Source: Falsirhodobacter algicola (lineage in GTDB: Bacteria > Pseudomonadota > Alphaproteobacteria > Rhodobacterales > Rhodobacteraceae). Taken from it: a stretch of 64,000 nucleotides of DNA. Of the stretch, positions 20,130 through 27,427 are shown piece after piece; the stretch's first letter is position 1; the number at the start of each line of letters is the position of its first letter. The stretch spans positions 56,001 to 120,000 of the forward strand of contig NZ_CP047290.1 of NCBI RefSeq assembly GCF_018279165.1, given 5' to 3'. A model generated the notes under the pieces. The model was not told the DNA's origin, made no database searches, and saw only the letters and a program-made list of their open reading frames with translations. The translations under genes were made by a program, and so were the position numbers.

Positions 20130-21512
20130 ATGGCCCCCACCTTCGGAACCAGCGGCCTGCGCGGCCTCGTCACCGACCTGACGGACGATCTCGTCGCGCG
20201 CCATGTCCGCGCCTTCCTGCGGGTCTGCCCGCAGGGCGACCGGCTGTTCGTCGGGCGCGACCTGCGCCCCTCCTCGCCGCGCATCGCCCGCGCGGTGATG
20301 CACGCGGCGCAAGCGGCGGGCCTCGATGTCGTGCCCTGCGGCGCCGTTCCCACCCCCGCCTTGGCCGAGGCCGCGATGGCCGCCGGCGCGGGCGCCGTCA
20401 TGGTCACCGGCAGCCATATCCCCGCCGATCGCAACGGCCTCAAGTTCTACGTCCCGGGCGGAGAGATCACCAAGACCGACGAGACGCGCATCCTCGCCGC
20501 CCTCGCCGCCCCCACCCCGGACACCGCCGCAGAAGGGCGCGAGCTTTCCGCCCCCGATCTGGAAACGCGCTTTGTCCGCCGCTATGCCGATGCCTTCGCA
20601 CCGGACGCGCTGGCGGGGCTGCGCATCGGCGTCTATCGCCATTCCTCGGTGGCGCGCGATCTCTTGGGGCGGGCGCTCACGCAGCTCGGGGCCGAGGTGG
20701 TGGAGCTGGGCCATTCCGGCACCTTCATCCCCGTCGATACCGAAGCGGTCGAACCCGAAACACGCCAGACCCTTGCCGAGTGGACGGCGGCGCATGGCCT
20801 CAATGCCATCGCCTCCACCGATGGGGATGGCGACCGCCCGATGCTGACCGATGCGTCCGGGCGTCTGGTGCCGGGCGATGTGCTGGGCGTGCTGACGGCG
20901 CGCCATCTGGGCGCGCGCGTGATCGTCACGCCCGTATCGTCGAACGACATGGTCCGCCGCATGGGGTTCGAACGGGTGATCCTGACGCGCATCGGCTCCC
21001 CCCATGTCATCGCCGGGATGGAGGAGGCGGTGGCCGCCGATCCCGCCGCCCGCGTCGCGGGGTTCGAGGCGAATGGCGGCTTCCTTCTGGGCTTTGCCGC
21101 CCATCCCGCCGGGCCGCTGGCCCCGCTGATGACGCGCGACAGTCTGCTGCCGATCCTCGCCCCGCTGGTCGCGGCCCGCGCGGCGGGCGTCGATCTGGCG
21201 GCGCTGGTGGCGGCGCTTCCGCCCTGCTTCACCGCCGCCGACCGGCTGACCGGGATCGACCGCGACCGGGCGGCGGGCTTTCTGCAGCGGCTGAAGGCCG
21301 ACCCTTCGGCGCTGCTGGGGGCCGGCCCGCCGGTAGAAAGCCTCGACCGGACGGACGGGCTGCGCATGAACCTCGTCGATGGCACGGTGCTGCATCTGCG
21401 CCCCTCGGGCAATGCGCCCGAGTTTCGGATCTATGTGCAGGCCGCAAGCCCGGACGCGGCGCAGGGGATGCTGGCGCGCTACCGCCCGGCCATCGCGGCG
21501 GCGCTCGACTAG
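20130..21512 (+). CDS. Phosphohexomutase (phosphomannomutase/phosphoglucomutase family)
   Basis: Alpha-D-phosphohexomutase of 460 aa that moves phosphate between C1 and C6 of a hexose phosphate. All four functional loops are visible: FGTSGLRG at the N-terminus, phosphoserine loop TGSHIPADRNG (Ser in place of the common TASHNP), metal loop DGDGDRP and sugar loop FEANGG. The phosphate-binding loop RPSGNAPEFR is near the C-terminus. Exact sugar specificity is not predictable. A GTG 7 codons upstream is an alternative start. The stop overlaps the convergent siderophore-interacting protein by 4 bases. Confidence 0.88.
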   Translation: MAPTFGTSGLRGLVTDLTDDLVARHVRAFLRVCPQGDRLFVGRDLRPSSPRIARAVMHAAQAAGLDVVPCGAVPTPALAEAAMAAGAGAVMVTGSHIPADRNGLKFYVPGGEITKTDETRILAALAAPTPDTAAEGRELSAPDLETRFVRRYADAFAPDALAGLRIGVYRHSSVARDLLGRALTQLGAEVVELGHSGTFIPVDTEAVEPETRQTLAEWTAAHGLNAIASTDGDGDRPMLTDASGRLVPGDVLGVLTARHLGARVIVTPVSSNDMVRRMGFERVILTRIGSPHVIAGMEEAVAADPAARVAGFEANGGFLLGFAAHPAGPLAPLMTRDSLLPILAPLVAARAAGVDLAALVAALPPCFTAADRLTGIDRDRAAGFLQRLKADPSALLGAGPPVESLDRTDGLRMNLVDGTVLHLRPSGNAPEFRIYVQAASPDAAQGMLARYRPAIAAALD

Positions 21513-22246
21513 ATCTCCTTGACCGAACCGTCGGCCATGCCCTGCTGCCAGTAGCCCGAGGCCGCGATCCACGTCTTCGGCACGCCCCGCGCCTCCAGCG
21601 CCGCACGCAGCGCGCGGGTGACGCCGGCCTCGGCGGCGATCCAGACGAAGGTGCCGGGGGCCGGGTCCACCCCCTCCAACGCCGCCAGAAGCGGGGCGGG
21701 ATCGGCCCCCGCATCGGCAGGCCGGTGCACCCACCGCAGATCGAGCGGGGCCGCCCCGGTCAGCGCCTGTTCATCCGCCGGGCCGGGCACGGCGATCAGC
21801 GCGGTGACGGGGGTATCGGCAGGGGATTCCTCGATCCGCCGCCCGATCGCGGGCAGCGCCGTTTCGTCCCCGATCAACAGCCACGCCGCAATCGGCCCGC
21901 CGATCACCTTCGATCCGCGCGGTCCGCCGATCTCCACCCGGTCGCCGGGGCGAAGGCCGCGCGCCCAATCGGCCACCGGCCCGCCCGGATGATCCACCAC
22001 GTCGATCACCAGATGATCGCCCTCGTGGCGGCGCGGGGTGTAATCGCGCATCACCGTCTCGCCGCCCGGAACCGGCACGAACAGCTTCACATGATCGTCG
22101 AAGCCCGCGCTGTGGAATCCCTCCAGCTCCGGGCCGCCCAATGTCAGGCGGATCATGTGCGGCGTCAGATGCCCGGCCTCCAGCACCGACAGGCTGCGGC
22201 GGCGGATCTCGTGCCGGATACGCTCGATGGTGGGGTGATCGGTCAT
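21509..22246 (-). CDS. Siderophore-interacting protein (FAD-dependent ferric reductase)
   Basis: A cytosolic flavin reductase of 245 aa of the ViuB/YqjH type that releases iron from ferric siderophores. The FAD-binding barrel shows MRDYTPRRH (an RxYTxR-type motif) and WARGLRPGDRVEIGGPRGS. The C-terminal SIP domain shows WLLIGDETALPAI and ending residues GYWQQGMADGS. It fits functionally with the TonB receptor at the left edge. It follows metR on the same strand with a gap of 33 bases. Confidence 0.92.
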   Translation of the reverse strand: MTDHPTIERIRHEIRRRSLSVLEAGHLTPHMIRLTLGGPELEGFHSAGFDDHVKLFVPVPGGETVMRDYTPRRHEGDHLVIDVVDHPGGPVADWARGLRPGDRVEIGGPRGSKVIGGPIAAWLLIGDETALPAIGRRIEESPADTPVTALIAVPGPADEQALTGAAPLDLRWVHRPADAGADPAPLLAALEGVDPAPGTFVWIAAEAGVTRALRAALEARGVPKTWIAASGYWQQGMADGSVKEI

Positions 22247-22279
22247 GGCAGGTCCTTCGGCAGATGCGGCGCCACAGGA

Positions 22280-23164
22280 TCACAACGAGGTGGCGCGCGC
22301 AATCTCGATGAAGGCATCGACGAAGGGCACGGCGGCTTCGCCGGTGCGCACCCCGGCATGGATGCTCTTCGCGATCCCCTCGGGGCCGAGGCGGACGGCG
22401 CGGATCGGCAGCGCGGCCGCCCCCTCCTCGCGCAGCAGCCAGTCGGGAATGGCGCTGACCCCCCGCCCCGCCGCGACGAGCTGAAGCATCATCTCCGTCG
22501 TCTCCACCGTGCGGTGGCGGCGCGGGGCGCAGCGTCCGGGCACGAGGAAACGGGTGAACACATCCAGCCGGTCCACCGGCACGGGATAGGTGAAGAGCTC
22601 CTCGCTCAGCAGATCCTGCGGCGCCGCGACATCGCCCACGGGATGCCCCTGCGGCACGGCGAGGACGAGTTCGTAATCGAAGACCGGCGTGAACTCCACC
22701 CCCTCCAGATCCATCGGATCGGGGGTGATCAGCACGTCGATCTCATGCCCCAGCAGCGCGCCGAGGCCGCCGAAGCGAAAGGCCGTGCGCATGTCGAAAT
22801 CCACATCGGGCCACGCGGTCAGGAAGGGCGCGATGACGCGCATCAGCCATTGCTGGCAGGGATGGCATTCCATCCCCACGCGCAGCGCGCCCCGCTGCCC
22901 GGCGGCGAAATCGGCCAGAACCTGTTCGGCATCGTCGAGTTGCGGCAGCACCCGCTGGGCCAGCGCCAGAAGATATTCCCCCGCCTGCGTCAGCCGCAGG
23001 CCCCGCCCCTCGCGGATCCACACGCGCAGGCCGTGACGCTCCTCGAACTTGCGCATGGTATGGCTCAAGGCCGATTGCGTCAGGTTCAGCCGCCCCGCCG
23101 CCGCCGTCACACTGCCGAGGCGATCGACTTCGCGCAGGATGGAAAGATGCTGCCGGTCAAGCAT
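22280..23164 (-). CDS. metR: LysR-type regulator MetR
   Basis: Homocysteine-responsive activator of methionine genes, 294 aa. The N-terminal winged HTH has GSVTAAAGRLNLTQSALSHTMRKFEE. The effector domain has the MetR hallmark ECHPCQQWLM, and FTPVFDYELVLAVPQGHP and YPVPVDRLDVFTRFL also align with E. coli MetR. ATG 23164 follows AAAGGGG; an ATG 10 codons upstream would overlap the tRNA-gene flank. No metE or metH is adjacent, so the target is elsewhere. Confidence 0.88.
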   Translation of the reverse strand: MLDRQHLSILREVDRLGSVTAAAGRLNLTQSALSHTMRKFEERHGLRVWIREGRGLRLTQAGEYLLALAQRVLPQLDDAEQVLADFAAGQRGALRVGMECHPCQQWLMRVIAPFLTAWPDVDFDMRTAFRFGGLGALLGHEIDVLITPDPMDLEGVEFTPVFDYELVLAVPQGHPVGDVAAPQDLLSEELFTYPVPVDRLDVFTRFLVPGRCAPRRHRTVETTEMMLQLVAAGRGVSAIPDWLLREEGAAALPIRAVRLGPEGIAKSIHAGVRTGEAAVPFVDAFIEIARATSL

Positions 23165-23201
23165 GACGCCCCTTTGGGGGTGAGGGAAGATCAAAGGGAA
23201 A

Positions 23202-23276
23202 TGGCAGCCCGTAGGGGAGTCGAACCCCTCTTTTCAGGTTGAAAACCTGACGTCCTAACCGATAGACGAACGGGCC
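23202..23276 (-). tRNA. tRNA-Glu (anticodon UUC)
   Basis: A 75-nt cloverleaf on the minus strand. Acceptor GGCCCGT pairs with ACGGGCT, the discriminator is G and CCA is encoded. The D arm has GGTTAGGAC, the anticodon stem-loop is TCAGG-TTTTCAA-CCTGA with anticodon TTC, and the T arm is GGGGT-TCGACTC-CCCTA minus the shared bases. metR starts 37 bases downstream on the same strand. Confidence 0.97.
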
Positions 23277-23290
23277 ATCCGGGTAAGGGG

Positions 23291-23319
23291 CTTCTAGGGA
23301 AAGGTGCCCGCCCGCGCAA
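23291..23319 (-). promoter_or_regulatory. Promoter of tRNA-Glu
   Basis: On the minus strand, TTGCGC (23314-23319) and TAGAAG (23291-23296) are separated by 17 bases and sit 15 bases before the tRNA 5' end, a plausible sigma-70 promoter. Confidence 0.5.
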
Positions 23320-23343
23320 GTGGAAAAATGCGCGCGCCCCGCT

Positions 23344-23895
23344 TTATCCGACGGCCCGCTGCACCGGCGCCGGGCGATAGATGAAGCCATAGGTCGGATA
23401 GGGGCTGCCGAAGCTGTTGGAGCGGTTCTCCACCCGCACCTGCGACCAGTCGTTCTTGGGCGAGATGTCGATCACCACATCCTCGGTCACGCGGTTGCGC
23501 ACCCAATTGGCCTGCGTGACCGTGATGCGCCGCGAGTCGATCACCGAGGACACCACCGCCACATGCCCCATCGGCATTTTGGAGGTGGAGCGGAAGTTGA
23601 GCACCGCGCCCGGGATCGGCACGTTGCCGCGCGGATAGCGGCCCGCGGCGGCGTTCCACCATGTCCCGGCATTGCCCCGGATCTCGATCCCCGACACGGC
23701 CCGCGCGAAGGGCACGCACCAGATCCGCCGCACCCCCGAGGCGCGGATGTCGGCATCGGCCTCGGCCACCGCCTGCGTCAGTTCGGCCCGCGTCAGCTGC
23801 GCCACCAGAACGGGTTGCGGTTCCGCCATGGCCGTCACCGCCGAGCACAGCATTCCACCGATCAGCGCGAGCGCTGCCAAGCCCATCCGTCGCAT
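23344..23895 (-). CDS. CHAP-domain secreted protein
   Basis: A protein of 183 aa with a signal peptide (LAALALIGGMLCSAVTAMA). The CHAP amidase/endopeptidase fold has candidate catalytic Cys in RRIWCVPFAR, His in MGHVAVVSSV and a polar residue in VTQANW. CHAP proteins cleave peptidoglycan cross-links or stems in the periplasm. The start at 23895 (MRRMGL) directly precedes the signal peptide and has GGGGGA upstream. It stands alone between tRNA-Glu and the MBL-fold gene. Confidence 0.82.
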   Translation of the reverse strand: MRRMGLAALALIGGMLCSAVTAMAEPQPVLVAQLTRAELTQAVAEADADIRASGVRRIWCVPFARAVSGIEIRGNAGTWWNAAAGRYPRGNVPIPGAVLNFRSTSKMPMGHVAVVSSVIDSRRITVTQANWVRNRVTEDVVIDISPKNDWSQVRVENRSNSFGSPYPTYGFIYRPAPVQRAVG

Positions 23896-24042
23896 TCGTG
23901 TCCCCCGTTCCCGGTCAGTGGCGCTTGCGTACGCCTTGGTCGTCCCCATCACGCTCGATCGCGCGACAAAGGCGTCGCATGGCGGGTTCCCTTGCGACAA
24001 GCCGGGGGATTTCCGCTCGGCAAGATCTTGCCGAAATCGGCC

Positions 24043-25056
24043 CTACCAGGTCAGGACCGGCCCCTCCAGCGGCACCCCCGGCAGCGCGGGGCGCAGCGCG
24101 GCGGGATCGGTGCAGAAGGCGGGCATCGCCACGCGCGGGGCCACGGCGCGCAGGGCCGCACGCAGCGCGCTCAGCCGCGGATGCACGTTCCAGCGCAAAA
24201 AGCGCGCCGCCCCCTGCCCCACCCAGTGAAAGGCCGGCGTGCCCTGCGCCGGATGCGCGGTGAACACCACCTGCGCGCCCCCCGCCGCGATGAACCGCGC
24301 GGCAAGCGGCGCCGACAGCCCGCCCTCGGCATGGGCACCGGCGGCGATCATCACGCCCGCAGGGGCGGCCTCATCGCTCAGGGGGCGGGCCGCCGCCAGC
24401 AGCGCGCGAAGCGGCGCCGCCCCCCCCACCAGCCAATCCGGGCAGGCCAGCAGCGCGTGCGCCGCCCGCAGATGCTCGGGGCACAGATGCGGCACATGGC
24501 CCGCGGCATGAAGCTGCAGCGCCATCTCCAGCCCGTGCCCGACCGCCGGGGCCGGCAACAGCAGCGGCCCGTCCGCCGCCAAGGCCAGCAGATCGTCGCG
24601 CGCCACCGCCAGCGGCACATCGCCAAGCCCATAGGATGCATCGAAGATCAGCGCCCCGGCCTGCGGCAGCGGATCGCAGGGAAACAGCGCCCCCTCCTCG
24701 GACCGCGCGCCGGTATAAAGCAGCCCCCCCGGCCCGCCGATGCGGATCCAGACCGCGCCGGGGCCGTGGCCGCTCGCGCCCGTCTCCACCTCCAGCCCGG
24801 CGATGCGGATGCGCCCGCGGCGCGGCAACTGCGCCCGCAGGCCCGGCACGTCCGCCCCAAGCGCGCCCAAGGGCGGCGCGGCCCAAACGGCCCCCGCAGG
24901 GGGCAGCGGCGCGGTCGGCGCCCCATGGCTCAGCAGGACCGCATCCACCGGGCCGGGATCGGCCCCGGAGCCCAGAAGCAGGCGGCGGCCGCCCATCTCC
25001 ACCAGAAAGCACCCCGGCTCCGGCCCGCGCCATCCCGACAGCGCCGTCGCCCGCAT
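24043..25056 (-). CDS. Degenerate metallo-beta-lactamase-fold protein (COG1236-like)
   Basis: A protein of 337 aa that resembles the MBL/beta-CASP RNA-processing exonuclease group in layout: GCFLVEMGGRRLLLGSG, DAVLLSHGAP, LLYTGARSEEG, ALIFDASYG and VVFTAHPAQGTPAF. The zinc motif HxHxDH is missing; the expected site reads LLSHGAPTAPLPP. It may therefore be catalytically inactive or use another metal site. Start 25056 has CGGAG at a good distance. Composition is very rich in Ala, Gly and Pro. Function is not known. Confidence 0.6.
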   Translation of the reverse strand: MRATALSGWRGPEPGCFLVEMGGRRLLLGSGADPGPVDAVLLSHGAPTAPLPPAGAVWAAPPLGALGADVPGLRAQLPRRGRIRIAGLEVETGASGHGPGAVWIRIGGPGGLLYTGARSEEGALFPCDPLPQAGALIFDASYGLGDVPLAVARDDLLALAADGPLLLPAPAVGHGLEMALQLHAAGHVPHLCPEHLRAAHALLACPDWLVGGAAPLRALLAAARPLSDEAAPAGVMIAAGAHAEGGLSAPLAARFIAAGGAQVVFTAHPAQGTPAFHWVGQGAARFLRWNVHPRLSALRAALRAVAPRVAMPAFCTDPAALRPALPGVPLEGPVLTW

Positions 25057-25163
25057 CGCCGTCTCCGGAAGGCGCCCGCGCCCCGCCATCGCCTGCGACC
25101 CGACCCGCGCGTTCATCCTGTCCGTACCCCGTGCCGCCATGCCGTTCTGACTACCGCCCAGGG

Positions 25164-25181
25164 GTGACGCTTTCGTGACGC
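25164..25181 (-). promoter_or_regulatory. Tandem GCGTCAC repeats, Pho-box-like
   Basis: Reading the minus strand, GCGTCAC occurs twice exactly 11 bases apart, upstream of the MBL-fold gene and just after the LacI-type gene stop. The same 7-mer and spacing form the four-unit Pho box at 34446-34485. Two units alone are weak evidence. Confidence 0.35.
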
Positions 25182-25183
25182 GC

Positions 25184-26158
25184 TCAGCCGCCCCGAACGG
25201 CGGGCGGCGCGGTCGATCCGCGCGCCGCCAACGTGCCGGGGAACAGCCGCTGCCCCGCGGCCCGCCCGATCAGCACATCCAGAACGTGATCGGCGATCCC
25301 GTCCAGATCCTGCGTGACGGTGGTCAGATCGGGGCGGATGATCCGGCCCCAGATCGTGTTGTCGAACCCCGTGACGGAGACATCCTGCGGCACCCGCACC
25401 CCCGCCTCGATGAAGCCCGCGATCAGCCCGACGCCGATCGCATCGAAGGCGGCGGCGATCGCGGTCGCCCCGTCCGGGCGCCATGTGCGGGCATGGGTGC
25501 GGGCCGTGTCGAAATCGGGCTGCAGATGGCGCACGCGGGTCTTCAGGCCAAACGCCTCGGCGGCGGCCAGCATCCCGGCCTCGCGCTCGTTGCTGACATG
25601 GCTGCGCGTGGCGGAGACGATGATCTCCACCGAGCGGTGGCCCAGATCGGCCAGATGCCCGATCGCCATCCGCGCGCCCGCCCGATGATCGCACGAGGCG
25701 ATGTTGCGCGGGTTGGAGGCCGCATCCACCACCGCCAGCGGCACCGGCACATGATCCAGCGCGGAATCGTCGCCCCGCACCGGCACCACCACGATCCCAT
25801 CCACGCCCCGCGCCACGAGGTCGGCCACCATCTCGGCATGGATCGCCGGATCGCCCCGCCCGTCCCGCACCAAGAGCGCCATCCCCCGTTCCTTCGCGGC
25901 CCGCTCGAACGCTTGGGCCAGCACCCCGAACAGCGGCATGGTGAAATCCGGCACCACCATCCCCACCAGCGTGCTGCGCCCCGACCGCAGGGAGCGCGCC
26001 GCCGCCGAGGGAACATAGCGCATCTCCTCCGCCGCGTTGCGGATCCGCTCGGCCAGCGCGGGGGAGACGCGCCCCCGCCCGCTCAGCGCGTTGGAGACGG
26101 TGGCGCGCGAGACGCCCAGCGTCTCGGCGATATGCGTGAGAGAGATGTGACTGGCCAT
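25184..26158 (-). CDS. LacI/GalR-family transcriptional regulator
   Basis: DNA-binding regulator of 324 aa. The N-terminal HTH ISLTHIAETLGVSRATVSNA is followed by the hinge helix VPSAAARSLRSGRS. The C-terminal periplasmic-binding-like sugar domain has VGMVVPDFTMPLFGVLAQ, DGIVVVPVRG and DVSVTGFDN. It usually senses a sugar or related metabolite. No transporter or catabolic operon is next to it; the neighbours are the MBL-fold gene and the partition locus. The ligand and target are unknown. Confidence 0.9.
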   Translation of the reverse strand: MASHISLTHIAETLGVSRATVSNALSGRGRVSPALAERIRNAAEEMRYVPSAAARSLRSGRSTLVGMVVPDFTMPLFGVLAQAFERAAKERGMALLVRDGRGDPAIHAEMVADLVARGVDGIVVVPVRGDDSALDHVPVPLAVVDAASNPRNIASCDHRAGARMAIGHLADLGHRSVEIIVSATRSHVSNEREAGMLAAAEAFGLKTRVRHLQPDFDTARTHARTWRPDGATAIAAAFDAIGVGLIAGFIEAGVRVPQDVSVTGFDNTIWGRIIRPDLTTVTQDLDGIADHVLDVLIGRAAGQRLFPGTLAARGSTAPPAVRGG

Positions 26159-26298
26159 GATTAATCGAGCTACCTTCTACATTCGCCCGTTTAACCACGC
26201 CCCCTGCCCCACGGCAAAGCCAAATCCCCGAGAGGCCCGTGTGAGCGGCAACCTATGACCCACCCGCCACAGGCCCCTATGGGGAATATGCTCAGAAC

Positions 26299-26342
26299 AT
26301 ACTACATATAGTTGCTAATTTCTAGGATATACTACATATAGT
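26299..26342. repeat. Two near-palindromic repeats, 30-bp period, after parB
   Basis: ATACTACATATAGT occurs at 26299-26312 and 26329-26342, exactly 30 bases (about three helical turns) apart, in a strongly AT-rich patch within GC-rich DNA. The core ACTACATATAGT is palindromic at 10 of 12 positions. The second copy touches the parB stop codon. It is a candidate binding site for ParB or another module protein; no database class is recognised. Confidence 0.6.
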
Positions 26343-27427
26343 CAATATGGACCGAGTAGACGCTCCAGTTCGCGCATCGCCACCTCCACCAGTTCCGCAT
26401 CGACGCGCTGGCCATCCAGACGAATCGTCCAGCCCTTGCCATCGTGCACGGATGTCAGGGCGATCCCCGTGTCCAGCACGGCGCGGCGGCCCCGCATCTT
26501 GCCGGCCGCGCGCGGCGGGCGGCCGCCCCGTTCCGGCCGGACCGGCGCCGGCCCCAGATCGCCAAGGACCTCCTCCAGCCGCATCAACTCGTCCTGCGGG
26601 GAGTCGATGACCCCCTGCGCCAAGGCCTCCCGCAGGGCCGCCTCGTGCCCATCGCGCAGCGCGGCGGCCAGCTTCAGCCCCTCCTTCTCGCGCAGCGCGT
26701 CGGGGAACATCAGCATGTCGCCCAGCTCCTCGAAGATCAGCGCAAAGGACCGCACCTTGGATCGCTTCGCCCGCGAGGCGGAGGCAAAGAGCGCGTCCAC
26801 CGCCGCCTCCACATTCGGGAAGGCGCCCTGCTGCGCCGCGATCACCGCGATCCGCCCCCGCTCGAAATGGCTGAGACCGGCGCGGACCTCGTTCTCCTCC
26901 ACCATGGCGACGAAGGGGCCGCCCATCGCATCGGGGTCGCGGATGATGGCCTTGATCGTGTCGAAGCCCCCCTGCCCCCGCATCGCCCGAAGGTTCTGCA
27001 CCGCCCGCAGCCGCCGATACCCGGAGATGAGGCCATAGGGCTTTTGGGGGTTCTCGGTGCGGAACACCTCGATCGGAAGGCGCATCCCCTGCGTCGCGAT
27101 GGACTGCTGAAGTTCGGCCATATCCTCGGCATCGAGCACGAGGCGGTCGCGGACGATGGCATCCGCTTCGATCGCATCGAGCGGGATGTCCTGCAGGATC
27201 AGCCCCTGCATATCTGCGTTACGGAACCGTTCGGCATCCGCGCGGTCCCGCGCCGCCTCCGCCCGCTCGGCCGCGCTGCGCGGATCATGGGCCCGCGCAC
27301 TGTCGGCCGCGATCTGGCTGATCGGCGCCGCAAGCGGCATCCGAGGGGGTGTTTCGCGGCGAAACTCCGCCTCGAACCGCTCCAGATCATCGGAGGACGG
27401 TGCCTCCAGCTTACGACGTTTCGCCAT
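26342..27427 (-). CDS. parB: Plasmid partition protein ParB
   Basis: Centromere-binding protein of 361 aa. The N-terminal ParB/Sulfiredoxin-like domain spans about residues 75-175: IPLDAIEADAIVRDR, LQQSIATQGMRLPIEVF, YGLISGYRRLRAV and VAMVEENEVRAGLSHFERGR. A helix-turn-helix segment follows (AAQQGAFPNVEAAVDAL). It overlaps the parA stop by 17 bases, forming a parAB operon. One of two identical 15-bp palindromes lies inside its 5' part. The size and pairing with a long ParA fit a type Ia plasmid/chromid partition system rather than the chromosomal Soj/Spo0J pair. Confidence 0.92.
   Translation of the reverse strand: MAKRRKLEAPSSDDLERFEAEFRRETPPRMPLAAPISQIAADSARAHDPRSAAERAEAARDRADAERFRNADMQGLILQDIPLDAIEADAIVRDRLVLDAEDMAELQQSIATQGMRLPIEVFRTENPQKPYGLISGYRRLRAVQNLRAMRGQGGFDTIKAIIRDPDAMGGPFVAMVEENEVRAGLSHFERGRIAVIAAQQGAFPNVEAAVDALFASASRAKRSKVRSFALIFEELGDMLMFPDALREKEGLKLAAALRDGHEAALREALAQGVIDSPQDELMRLEEVLGDLGPAPVRPERGGRPPRAAGKMRGRRAVLDTGIALTSVHDGKGWTIRLDGQRVDAELVEVAMRELERLLGPY
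27351..27365. repeat. parS-like palindrome inside parB
   Basis: GTTTCGC-G-GCGAAAC is a perfect 7+1+7 palindrome. Its GTTTC and GAAAC arms are those of the bacterial parS consensus, with a 5-base instead of a 4-base centre. An identical 15-mer lies in parA at 28104-28118. In parB it is read as FRRET. Confidence 0.7.
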
